64,000 nt of DNA, from positions 16,864,001 through 16,928,000 of the forward strand of contig CP075493.1 in the NCBI GenBank assembly GCA_021613535.1, written 5' to 3'. Below the pieces are notes generated by a model, which was not told the DNA's origin, searched no databases, and saw only the letters and a program-made list of their open reading frames with translations. The stretch is from Adineta vaga. Taxonomy: Eukaryota > Rotifera. A program made the position numbers and the translations under genes. Below are positions 1-11,665 of this stretch, one piece after another (position 1 is the stretch's first letter; each line of letters starts with the position of its first letter).

Positions 1-93
1 CGTAACGCTTGGTCGTGCCGATATAGAGGAGTATCGATCAAATATTTGTGTACTCTAGCATCTCCAATAATAATAGAAGAAAAATGTGTTGTA

Positions 94-849
94 CAGTAAA
101 ACCTCCCTATAGTGAACATTAACGTAACTGTTCAAAATGTGTTCACTATGTAGAGATGACTTATTATATGAACGTTAACGTATATATAGTGCACAACGAG
201 TGTCACAAACTAACGAGCGTGTGTTTTTCTGGTTTGAACTTCCTCTAACTATATAGTGCATAGAATAAATAGGTTTTTCTTCGATCTAATACGTATATTG
301 AGGATAAGATCTCTAGGTCTTTCTTACGTTAGTTCTATGCATGTGTACATGCCCATCTTCGTCATCAATCCCTAGTTTTTCATTAATGTTAATATGTTTA
401 GTTGCCATCTCATAAGTGTAAATAGAAAAGAACAATACTGTTGTATGGCACAATCAATCAGTCCGTCAATGACTCTCCATTTTCATTTTTTTTGTTCTAT
501 AATTAGACAGATAAATTTGATATGAACTTTTACTTGTCATTGCTCTTTTATTTAAACTGTGTGACGACATTTTCACGTAATGAACAGACCGTCAAAGAGT
601 TTTGTTGTGACTGCTTCAAAACTTGAGATCTATTCTCTTATCTGGGATTTTTTCCTTCACATTCACCTATTTTATCCCACATGTGTTCACTATATAGAGG
701 TACATTTTATGATTGGGACTGAAAAAAATCGTTCACTGTTCAGAGTTGAGAGGTGTTCAAAATGTAGAGGTCTGTTTACAGCAAAAATCGATCGGGCGGA
801 TTGAAACATGCGTTCAAAGAGGCGGTGTTCACTATCGGAGATTTTACTG
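94..849. mobile_element. Non-autonomous Tc1/pogo-like element (MITE), 756 bp
   Basis: The ends form terminal inverted repeats: CAGTAAAACCTC at the left end pairs with the imperfect complement ending TTTTACTG at the right end, and the following bases (TATAGTGAAC) also pair. A TA dinucleotide lies directly outside each end (92-93 and 850-851), the target duplication typical of the Tc1/mariner superfamily. The CAGT start with a CCTC block resembles pogo/Tigger ends. Inside, the motif GTTCACTAT..AGAG recurs several times as sub-repeats. The short open frames inside carry no recognisable domain, so the element depends on a transposase made elsewhere. Confidence 0.75.
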
Positions 850-1385
850 TATCTTTCTATGTGATAGAATAATTCTTCAAATAACATTCTGTGCAAAAGA
901 AAAAAAGATTTAATCATTGTAACTTGAAATGCATAAAATAATGAAAAAATGTCGTTTTCTTCAGTAGATGTTTCTAGAAAAAACCTTTGTAAAACTCTTG
1001 AAATCCATCATAAAATAAATAAGCTGTAGTTCATTTGATAACGGACTTGATGCTCTACTGAATGTGATATAGAAGAAAACAATGAATCTGAGCAAAATCA
1101 AATTTTTCTGCGTGGGTAAAGGACCTTAAAAAAAGGCTTTTGTAACCTATGACCTGTGACAGACACACAAACGCGTTTTCGGTTTTTTGATATTTCCCTC
1201 CGTTCATTCGAGGAAACTATATTACTATGCTAAATTCATAGAGCCACATACTACTATACCATCATACCACTGGGACAAGCTTTAGTAACTGTATACTATT
1301 ACCTTAGTTTAATACTATATAGTTAGGTACTTGACTTGTTCATTTTGCTCCCTTATGCCACAAGGGAATAACTTGAATTTGTTAC
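850..1385. other. Intergenic, upstream of the NRPS gene
   Basis: No gene, repeat or clear promoter motif was recognised. Being directly 5' of the NRPS start, it presumably includes that gene's promoter and 5' UTR, but no TATA box or initiator can be asserted. Confidence 0.4.
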
Positions 1386-4300
1386 ATGTATACCGAAATA
1401 AATTCAAATTTGTTCAAAATCAAATTTCCCATGAAATCACATTTAGGCCCTGCATCTTTTGCTCAAGAGCGCATCTTTCTTCATGAGCAAGTTCGCTTCT
1501 CGAATGAAGTTGCCATCTACAATCAACTATCAATTCTACGACTTGTTCAAGGTTCATTATCGATCGATCGTTTATTAAAAGCACTTCGATATATAATAAG
1601 CAAACATAATATATTACGATCATCTCTCATTTTTGACAATGAAGATAGTACTTTAAAACAATATGTTACTCAAAATCATCTATCATTCTCATTAGTCAAT
1701 GAACAAACATTTGAAAATGAAAGTGAACTTTTCGATATTATCCATAAAGTCACATTCAATCCAACTTTATTTAATTTGTCTGAAGGCCGAGTGTTTCATT
1801 GTGAGATTATTCGACAACAGAACTTAACTAATGAAAATAATGATAAGGAATTGATTAGAGAATCCGATGTTGTTATACTGGCTTTTCATCATGCAGCATC
1901 TGATCGATCAAGTTTCGCCGTCTTTTTCGAAGATTTGAGTTTTGCTTACAATAATAATAATGACACAACATGGTTTGAAGATGAGGATTCAATACAATAC
2001 ATTGATTATAGTGTACATGAACGTTTAATGGATATGACATTGTCTCGTGAATTTTGGCATTTTCAACTTGACGGTTACAATCCCGAGCGTCCTTTAGCAT
2101 TGCCAGTTGATCGACATCGTTCATCTGCTGATCAACGATCAGGTTTATCTTCTACAACTTACATATCGTTCAGCAAAGAAATTTCGAAATCATTTCTCGA
2201 TTATGCATCTTCACATCAAGTCACACCATTTCAGTTAGGATTGGCTACATTTTATATATTTTTATTCAAGTTAACTCATGGTCAAACTGATCTATGTGTT
2301 ACTTCTGTCAATGCCAATCGATATCGAAGTGAATTACAAAGTCTCATTGGAATGTTTGTTTCAACATTACCATATCGATTTCAGCTGGATGGTAACTGGT
2401 CATTTGATGAAATTGTAAAACGTGTACGAGAAATATGTTTATCAATTCTTGAACATTCTCAATACCCATTACAGCATATGCTCGCCGATTCGCATCTGAA
2501 TCAGCCGAATGTTCCGTTTCTTGAGACAATGCTAGACTTTATTACTTTATCTTCGAATACAAGTCAAATATCTGTTGATGGTGCAGCTCTAGAAGAAGTA
2601 GCGCTAGTACAATCATTCGAAGCAGCTAAGTTTGATTTTTCAATAACATTTATTTATAATCCAGCGTTAGAAGATGATGAACTGTCTTGTTCTTTCGTTT
2701 TTTCTCGTGACATATTCGAAGAAAAAACCATTAAACAAATAGTTTCAAGAATAGAAATACTATTTGAGAAACTTTTTGCAACAAACTCAAATACTTCACC
2801 GATGGACCAATCTGTCACGTCAATTAACAAACTTTCTATTATTTTACCAAGCGAAGTGAATGAAATGCAAACAGTACACTTCTCTAGACTCAAAAATCTT
2901 GTTAACGAAGGTACGTGAACTAATACGAACATGAAAATGAAATTTGATCGGAACTATATTCCACTTACAAAATAGTGGCACGGAAATGAGAATTAATTGC
3001 TTGGTTAACATCGTTATATTAGCAGAAAATAACTGCATTTGTGATCCTGGTCTTTTCGTTACTCTAAAGATTTGAATATGAGCCGTAGCGTTTTGTTCTA
3101 TCTGAAACAGATCGATTTGTTTCAGATAGAACAAAATCAATATATGTGATAGTTTCATGAGTGGACGTGTCATCAAACAGATATTTCATCCCTTCATGAA
3201 AAAGTAATTTAATTCTTGTATCTTATAGGATTAGCATCCTATGCTCAAGCTCGTATTTGGCTTGATGAACAAACTCGTTTCGGTTCTAACAAACCACAAG
3301 TAGCAATCAACAATATGCCATTTCTTTATCGTCTCTCATCCACACATACTTTATCAGTTAAACAATTTTATCAAGCTCTTCAGCTCATTATCACTAAACA
3401 TCAAGCACTTCGAACATCATTGATCTTTGATTCAAACAAGAATCAACTCTTACAACGAGTCAATGACTTGAACGATAGTCACAAACCATTGTTTACGTTT
3501 ACAGAAAGTACTTTTCAAACAAATGAACAACTCGATGAGATAATGTATGACGAGAAACGCAATTCTCAATATTTCGATCTTACTCAAGGACTTGTCTTTC
3601 GATGTCATCTCATTTACTACAAACAAATATCTTCAAATGATCTTCTTTGTGATAAAGATGTTATTATTTTCAATTTTCATCATGCATTGTTCGATTTTCC
3701 ATCGATGGATATCTTTCTTCGTGATCTCAATCAAGCTTATACAACAAATCAACTATCAACTGATGATAACATGAATCTACGATATCTTGACTGTAATGAT
3801 CAATATTCTTCTTTTCTATTTGATTTCATCTATGTGTTTTTGTTCAACTATTTAGACGCTGTTATCGAACAAGAAATGTCAATGACTGGTGCAAGTCTAT
3901 TTTGGCAAGATGTTCTTTATGATTGTAATTTTGATCGATCTTTACCATTACCATTTGATCGACATCGTCTTGCTAATGAATATAATACTGGTCGTGGAAC
4001 ATCTGTCTCTTTTGATTTTGGTGAAGATCTTTCACAAGCATTTCTTAATTATTCGTTATTGTACAATATTAACCTTGAATATCTGATACTTTCTTGTTAT
4101 TATGCTTTCTTATTCAAATTATCAAATGGAGAAAAAGATCTTTCTATTGGAATTAACATTGATACTCGATCTAGAGATGAACTTAAATCGTTGATCGGAA
4201 TATTCCAAAATGTCATTCCATTACGATGTCAATTAGATCCTCATTGGTCTTTTCATCAATTAATTATATACTCTCAAGAGATAATGAGAAATAGTTTGAA

Positions 4301-6889
4301 ATATTCATATTTTCCTCTTCAACGCATTCTCAATCAACATGTCAATAGTTCAAGACCTGCATTTCTTGATATATTCTTTGAATTTCAATCAAATCAAAAC
4401 AAATCTTGTAAGAATGAGATTATCATTGATGATGTTCATCTCTATCCTATTTCCTATTCGAATCAAATCAATAGAAAGGAAGTTGTGAATAAATATGATT
4501 TCTCTCTTATTATTCAACATGATTCGAATATTAATCAACTATCATGTACAATTAATGCATCACTTGATCTATTCAATGAAAACACAATTGACAAAAGTAC
4601 ACAACGATTTCATTTTATGTTGCAACAATTATTTAGATCTACCGATGAATGGATGAAGAAACCAATCTATGAATTATCATTCATATTGTCAAATGAAAGA
4701 CTACTCGTGGAATCTTTGAATAACACACAAATATTATTTCCTTCTTCCACTTGTATACATCATGAATTTGTTTTTCAGGCAATGAATTATTCACAAAAAC
4801 TAGCAATTGAACTTGATGAACAATCTCTAACTTATTCTGAACTTTTACATTATGTTCAATTGTTTGCTATTGATTTAATAGACAATCATCATATCATTCC
4901 AGGTGACATTGTTTGTCAATGTGTAGAACGAAGTCTATCGATGGTAGGTTGATTGAAAAGTAATTTTTACTAAAATCGATCGAATATTGATCTTGATTAG
5001 GTAATTGGTATAATGGCAATCGAGATGAGTGGTGGTATCTATTGTCCATTATCACCTCGAGATCCACCACATCGTTTGTGTGCACTTGTTCAACAAATTC
5101 AGAGTTGTCTTGTTCTTGTTCATTGGTCGACAAGAACTAAATTCAACGATAATATAATTTCACTTGACATCAGCTCGATGATGGCTGACATTGATATCAA
5201 ATGTGACATTGATGTCGATCGACTCTCAAATGTGCTAGTCACATCGAACAGCGTATCCTACACTATTTTTACAAGTGGTTCAACTGGAACACCGAAAGCT
5301 GTTAGTAGTGATGCATAGATGTAACGAGAATAAAAGCAATATATAACTTGTTTTAGGTTCAAGTTCGACATTGTAATTTTATTGAATTCATATACTCTAT
5401 GATTTATATTGATACATTCACGGTGAAGGATGTGATTGGACAAATGTCACGATGTTCATTTGACGTTCACGTTCAAGATATAATGGGCTCATTGATGGTC
5501 GGAGCTACTCTAGTTATGTTCCGTCCTAGAGGAAATATCGATTTGGACTATCTATTCGAGACAATAAAACGCAAACAAATTACGTTTATGCATACTACAC
5601 CAAGTCTACTTTACAGCTTCTTTAGTTTCCTGCAAGAAAATAACCATATCAAAGCACTTGAATGTTTCCGATCAGTTAGCAGTGGTGGTACGTAACTGTA
5701 CAATAAGCTTGTATAGTGAGGATACCTTTTTATATTTCTAGGTGAACCTTGTTCTGTCAATTTAGTTAATTTAATTAAATATAATTCTATAGACGACTGC
5801 CGCATATGGAATATTTATGGTCCAGCTGAAGTAACCGTAGTATCTACTTTCTTTATTGTAGATGGAACAAGTGAGGCGGAAAGCATTCCCATGGGTGTAC
5901 CACTTGCTAATTATCAATGTGTGGTTCTGAACGAATTTCTCCAAACTGTTACTATTGGTCAAGAAGGTGAACTAGTTGTTGGAGGAGTTGGAGTCTTTGC
6001 AGGATATCTTGGACGTGATGATTTGACACAGAAAGCACTGATTGAGATCGACGGGGAATTATTCTATCGAACAGGTGATCTTGTTCGAATGGATAAGAAA
6101 GGTCTTTTATATTATCAAGGAAGAAAAGATCATCAAGTCAAACTTCATGGACAACGAATTGAATTAGGAGAAATTGAGCGATGTTTACTTCAGACATCTG
6201 TTACAGCTTGTGTTGTCATCAAATGGGGCGACGACCATTTGGTTGCTTATGTTCAAAGTTCTACTATTAGTGAAAACAATTTACGTGATCATTGTCAATC
6301 TCACTTACCACCTCACTTGATTCCATCGATGTTCATCATTCTTGATAAATTGCCATTGAACAGAAATGGAAAAGTTGATCGAAAACTTCTTCCAGTACCT
6401 AGCTTTGCATCAGTCTCAGTTGCCAACAACGAAGATTCGTATATAGAACCAACTAACGATTTGGAGACGATCATTCACTCAATTTGGTGTGAACTTTTTC
6501 AACGCTCTCATATTTCGACGAATACAAGTTTCTTCAGCATTGGTGGACATTCTCTTCTCCTCTTACAATTATATCATCATTACAAGAAGATTTTTGATCT
6601 GCATACAAACAGTATCAGTTTAGTACAACTAACCGAACATCTTACGATCGCCGAACATGCACAATTCATAAATCATTCCATAGATTGTATACGATGGGAT
6701 GCATCATCCTGGTTCTTATTGTCTTTGAATCCTGGTAAGTCGTTTTTGATGGCCGAGGTATTACGTTCATTATATTTTGTGTTAATGATGATGAAGATAA
6801 CATCTATACAAAATGATGATAATCGATTGTATATTCCCAACTTGCAAACCTATCTTCTACCAAGCATGTGCTTCATGAAGAGTTGTTAA
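1386..6889 (+). CDS. Nonribosomal peptide synthetase, C-C-A-T module, multi-exon
   Basis: Exons by eye: 1386-2910, 3229-3792, 3856-4943, 5001-5300, 5357-5687, 5742 onward; all junctions are GT-AG and keep frame. Condensation domain 1 (about residues 15-430) has HHAASD at 168-173. Condensation domain 2 (about 510-970) has HHALFD at 659-664; in both, the glycine usual after the Asp is replaced. The adenylation domain (about 1000-1490) shows all core motifs: LTYSEL, FTSGSTGTPKAV, IYGPAE, YRTGDL and NGKVDRK with Lys1480. The carrier domain follows, with GGHS and Ser1540 for phosphopantetheine. These domains load an amino acid and condense it with an upstream acyl group. After the carrier, a donor-like G|GTAAGT at 6734/6735 suggests a further exon; without splicing, the frame stops at 6889 after 1651 aa. 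No release domain is attached. NRPSs are rare in animals and reported from bdelloids, so horizontal origin is likely; the introns show long residence. Confidence 0.88.
3091..3136. repeat. Perfect hairpin inside an NRPS intron
   Basis: Two 19-nt arms (3091-3109 and 3118-3136; left arm begins TTTTGTTCTATCTG) are exact reverse complements around an 8-nt loop. They lie in the 318-nt intron (2911-3228) between the two condensation domains. That intron is much longer than the gene's other introns (53-63 nt), so the hairpin may be a remnant of a small inserted element. Confidence 0.7.
3793..3855 (+). other. In-frame stopless intron within condensation domain 2
   Basis: The 63 nt begin GTAATG and end TTTAG. 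They are a multiple of three and have no stop, so the open frame reads straight through and adds 21 hydrophobic residues. Splicing them out joins CTTGACT to ACGCTGTT and gives YLDYAVIEQ, the expected condensation-domain motif; domain 1 has YIDYSVHER at the same place. The spliced form is therefore the likely real one. Confidence 0.8.
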
Positions 6890-6989
6890 GAATCTATTAA
6901 TAATTTCTAAAATAGTTCCATTTTCCAGATTCTCTGACCAAGGATGTACTTTTATTGATGCAGCTGTTAATAATTTACTGATCTCTTGA
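6879..6989 (+). pseudogene. Possible retroelement integrase fragment
   Basis: A 36-codon frame contains VVKNLLI followed by RFSDQGCTFIDAAVNNLL. The spacing and the SDQG..F core resemble the catalytic-core region of Ty3/gypsy integrases (..SDQG..F). No flanking integrase motifs, LTRs or reverse transcriptase were seen, so this could be chance. Confidence 0.2.
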
Positions 6990-8262
6990 CTAGAAGTATG
7001 ACAGTTCTCAGATTTTGGTTCAGGTCATGTGAGCAAATAAACTATTATAACAGCTCGAACCAGATCGCATGAACTGTTAAAGCAGTTTTTTCCATCTGAT
7101 CTGTTCGAACAGTTCGCGAGATCTAACGGCGATCGGACATTTCGCCTCCTACATTTCAAACATCCATGTATGCCACCGATGTTGGAAATTGTCATTTTAA
7201 TTCGCCCAGACATATTCGTAAAAATGTTTTAGAAGCATTCACTTCTTTCAATGATTGTTACCTTATCTTAAGTGTAAGATTTTTTGCACAGAAACGGATG
7301 TTTGCAATGGAAACTTGAGACAAAACTTTTAATTACCGATCTATTCTGCATCATTACTCCTGCATTGACCGGTTTTCAAAACTGATCTATTTGTACTGTG
7401 TGAACGATGCGAATAATTGTTTCGAGCTTATTCAACTTTCTATTACTAGGAAGTTAATGAGTATTCATCAAGATTTTAGAGTTTGACAATAAGTGGGTAC
7501 TTTTAATCGAAGATTTGAATCCTAACAAACGATTAAAAACTAACATATGTCTTTGCTAAAAATGCAAACATTCATCCGTTTTATATTTTCATATACTACT
7601 GATTTCATACAGTTTTCGCGATGAAATCTATCTTCAATGATATGCGCATAAACTGTGCGAGGATAGGCAAAATCAAAGACAGTCGGTAGCTAGCAGAGAA
7701 ATGATAAATATACACCCTGGAGACTACATTGACGACATTAAATGAATAGACAAAAAGTATAATTTTACGCATGACATTATAAACGATCAAATCCTATGTA
7801 AACTTCAGAATCCTAATCAGTATAGAACGTGTCACTAGTAATACAAAATCGAGACAAGTGCGAAGATTCTTATTAAAGATAAACAAGAGATTCGTACTGA
7901 AATACAACAGCATCGCTTTAGTAATAGTGACAACCTCATATCTTATTGAGGTTAATTGTTTGATCATATACCTGCTCTAAAACAGATTTCACAATTGAGG
8001 ATGTTTCCTTGTAAACTATGTAGTTCCTCGCGGTTAACACTATATTGACAATATTCCGAGAGAAACTGAAAGCTTGTTAAGAGCGCATTTGTTCTAAGAC
8101 TTTCGAGGGAACCACCTAAATTGATTAATCAATTTTGAGCTCATACTTTAGGCATAATTAGCGGATCCCGAAAATAGAATAACCTAAAGAAGAGTTGCGT
8201 CCATGAGCCTGTAGAGTTCAGTTTTAACAATTCTATCGAATTTTTGTCATGTAATACCATTT

Positions 8263-9524
8263 TACGTACGAAACCAAATGCACGAGTTTCGATCTGAAAT
8301 TTCGCTGATGAAGAGGTCCAAGCACCACTAGAATACTGTGAAAGTTCGAAACAAAACGAATACATTCTTTTCAAGATATCGCGTTTTTAGTAGCTGACTG
8401 TTTCTGGAACAGAATTAAGAAACGTAGTATTTATTGCGAAGTCAATATCTTGAGAAGAATGTGGTGACTGGACAATTCGTCGCGGACAATTCGTCGCAGA
8501 CAATTCGTCGCACAGACAATTCGTCGTCGGACAATTCGTCGCATAATTAGTTAATTGTAACAAGATTAACATAATATAAAGGTAGAGAGAGAGAGAGAGA
8601 GAGAGATAAACATTGTATAAGGGTCATTACGTTCGAAAAAGAAACAATAATTTTAAACAAATGTACAATACGTAACGAAACAAACTTAACAGAAATTAAC
8701 TCAAAACTTTACACTTCTGAATAAAACAGTACCTGGATTGTTTTGTTTACGGAAGATGGATTCTCTAAGGGATTTTTAGGGCTTCATAATTACGAATAGA
8801 TATTCTTGATAATTTATTATGTATACTATAAAGGAGCAGTAGTAACTTAAACCGTTTTTGTATCGAGAATCTCAATTTGTAGGTAATACTCATTTTACAT
8901 AGCGATCATTGTTGCGAGCTAATGTGTATTTCATAAAAGAAATCTTTGGATTTTCACTAACTAAAATAAACATCCTAAAAATTAAATATTCACTAAATGA
9001 ACTATGATAAAAATCATTCGCTAAGTTGTAGAATGTTTTTGTATAGTAGAAGTTTGCTTGAATCTGTTTGATTCATAATGTTGAAATATAACCTAACATT
9101 TCAAACGAAATAAATTTTTTGTCTGACAGTTAACTGAATAACGTTCTCCTCTTAAAACTTTCTTAGAAGTTTTTTTACTATTCAAATTCTGTGTTTTGCT
9201 TTTTGGTACTTTCGAAACATTTTGTATGAAGTTTTCAAGTGAATCCGTATCTTCTTGTCCGCAATACTACTAGAATATTAGGTTGCACTTGGTGTTGGTA
9301 ACAGGACTGTTGTGATAGTGTAGTTATTCTATTAATTGAATTACATATGTAGCTTTGTCAATTAATTATAATATATATGCGACGAATTGTCCGACGACGA
9401 ATTGTCCTAGTGCCAAGAATGTATTCGTTTTGTTTCGAACTTTCACAGTATTCTAGTGGTGCTTGGACCTCTTCATCAGCGAAATTTCAGATCGAAACTC
9501 GTGCATTTGGTTTCGAACGTAAAT
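8263..9524. mobile_element. Foldback-type element with subterminal ACAATTCGTCG tandem repeats
   Basis: A left arm (about 8263-8372) and right arm (about 9413-9524) are near-perfect reverse complements over about 110 bp. Just inside the left arm, GGACAATTCGTCGC is repeated about five times at 14-17 bp spacing (8470-8542). The complementary motif GCGACGAATTGTCC occurs twice just inside the right arm (9379-9407). The roughly 830-bp core shows no coding capacity. Nested inverted termini with internal tandem units are characteristic of foldback elements. No target duplication was recognised. Confidence 0.7.
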
Positions 9525-9957
9525 CGCGCAACCAAGTATTCTTTTTCTAGGCTGATCTGATATATATATATTGTTTGAAAGAGCATATCGACATACAGTG
9601 CCTACTAGGGGTTTTTTTTTCAAATTAAATTTCTTCGTATTATTATATACAGAAACCTGTATGACTAGATGTTCATTTCTAGGGTTTTATGTGAGTCATT
9701 GAACTTGTGATCTCTCTTTTTCACTCAAAAATTTAGAATTTAAAAAAGGACTCTGGTAGACACTGAATCTTCAGATGCTTTTTCGAACAATATATATATA
9801 TATCAGATGTGCCTAGAAAGATAATTCTTGCTTGTCAAATGTACTGTTTTAATCTTTGTTTAGTGAATATCTCCCTCAAATGTCCTATTTTTGGGCTGAA
9901 AACTTTACTGTAGTCTCCTCACGTCAGCGCTAACATATCCTCAAAATTTCAGCTCAT

Positions 9958-11665
9958 TTGAATGTGCCTGGACCAAAATCGGTTTTCGAAAGGGGAAGAA
10001 GAGGCCTTAAAGCAATTGTATCTTTAGATTTACTTTTATGTATGATGTTTTTATTCTCTTCATTAGACAACTTAGTCACAGATCAACCACCGTTCTCATC
10101 TGAAATTGGGCTTTATGTTGATCTCAAGAACATTTATGATCTTCCTCAGGATACAACGATCGATATTGAACTACTCGAGAAAATCTATCGTTCAGCGACG
10201 ATTCAAGAAATATATATCATATACATTGCTGATCCAAAATTTAATGAAAATACTAAGTCAAAACAACGACTTGCTGCCGTTATTATTTCCCAAGAAAAAG
10301 AAGCAACTGTGTTGAAAGAACTAGAGACAACTTCAAAGTTAAAACAACTTCACCACTATCAACTTCCATGGATCGTCATGATCGAGAGAGAATCATTGCG
10401 CATCGTGAAAGAATCACGGTTTACATTAACGGAAGATGTGAATCGAGAGATTATTGAAAACAATTATCGGATAAAAATAATGAATATACTGCTTGCCAAT
10501 GAAAATTTTTATAATGAAAATGTTGACATTTGTGCGAATACTACTCAGCAAAAAGAATTAGTGCAATCTTGTTTGTTGATCGAAACCGATAAAATACTCG
10601 ATCCCGCAGTAAAGCCGTTTGTCGGAATAAACAGCAAAAAGAATTCTCACGATATTTTTCTTACTGGATCGACTGACTTTCTTGGTCCTTATCTACTTGA
10701 TGAACTTCTAAGACGAACAGATGCAAACATTTATTGTCTTGTTCGTTCAACAACGTCTGTAGACACATCTCAACCTCGTGTGTTTTATGTTTGCGGCGAT
10801 TTGACTCTTCCTCAATTGGGTCTTGACGATCATCAATACTCGATGCTAGTATCAAAAATCCGTTCAATTTATCATTGTGAAGCAGCCACTAATTTCTACA
10901 AACCATATAATGAACATCGATCGGCCAATGTACTTGGTACCATTGAAGTAATCAAATTGGCATGCTTAGCAAATTGTCGAGTCAACTATATATCGTCGCT
11001 GAATGTCTTGGATAGTAGTGATCACAGTAATGGATATGTACAAAGCAAACAAGTTGCTGAATGTTTGTTGAAACAAGCAAGTGAAAGAGGTCTGTTTGTA
11101 ACCACAATCAGACGAGGTATGTTGTCAAGTCCCTGCCGTCATAAAATAAATTTTAGTCTGAACTGTGTTTGAAATAGGTTACATATCATGGTCTTTATCA
11201 ACAGGTGATTTCAACAAAACAGACTGGTTAACCATCCTACTCTTGGATCTGATTAAGTTCGGTATAGCACCTGAAACTGATTTTACATTCAATATTACGC
11301 CAGTTGATTGCATCAGTAGATCCATTGCAGAGCTGGGCGAATCAGAAAAAACTATCAAAGCAACGATCGATCTTCGTGAAACTCATACAGTTAGTTTTAA
11401 ATCAATATGGACAGAGATCTGCCGACAACGTGGTTTGGATCCTCACTATCTCCATGTGACCGAATGGAGTCAAAGATTGGATAAAGTACTAAAGACGAAC
11501 TCACAATTATTACATGGACTACAACTGTTTTCAAATTCACTGACAGATTCTTTCTCAATAGATACGGCACCTACTGTCGGAACTGAATCTGATCTTAATT
11601 TACCAATATTTGTTGAAAAATTCCTTCAGAATTGTCTACTTTTATCATCTGATTTAGAAAAATAA
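9958..11665 (+). CDS. Acyl-ligase C-terminus fused to thioester reductase (5'-truncated)
   Basis: Exons are 9958-11116 and 11178-11665 (GT-AG, phase kept). The frame has no ATG near its start and the first coding similarity begins about 10067, after a possible acceptor (CATTAG), so the 5' end is missing or lies in unseen exons. The first part (about 10070-10490) resembles the C-terminal subdomain of long-chain acyl-CoA ligases, with a YVDLKNI-type start and a KESRFTLTEDVNRE stretch. The second part is an NAD(P)H-dependent reductase of the NRPS/male-sterility type: nucleotide-binding TGSTDFLG (usually TGxTGFLG), VYVCGDLT-like strand, and catalytic YVQSK (YxxxK). It continues in exon 2 with NITPVDCISRSI and stops at 11663-11665. 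Such domains release a carrier-bound acyl chain as aldehyde or alcohol. No carrier motif (GGxS) lies between the two parts, so it would need a carrier in trans, possibly the NRPS carrier 4.5 kb upstream, or be a decaying relic. Confidence 0.72.

Larger units (their letters stand above)
6735..9957. other. Repeat-filled stretch between the NRPS module and the reductase
   Basis: No convincing exons were found after the donor-like site at 6735. The stretch holds a weak integrase-like open frame (6879-6989), a foldback element (8263-9524), a GA microsatellite (about 8584-8607) and several TA-rich runs. If the NRPS and the reductase were once one gene, this is where the second adenylation and carrier region has been lost or disrupted. 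Confidence 0.5.

Noticed and set aside
8470-8542. Regularly spaced repeats that could suggest a CRISPR-like array
   Set aside because: Units are 14 bp with almost no spacer and lie inside a foldback element in a eukaryotic genome, so these are subterminal transposon repeats.
1386-11665. One continuous NRPS from condensation to reductase
   Set aside because: No exons linking 6734 to about 10067 could be found and the missing carrier argues against a working single gene; kept as a hypothesis only.
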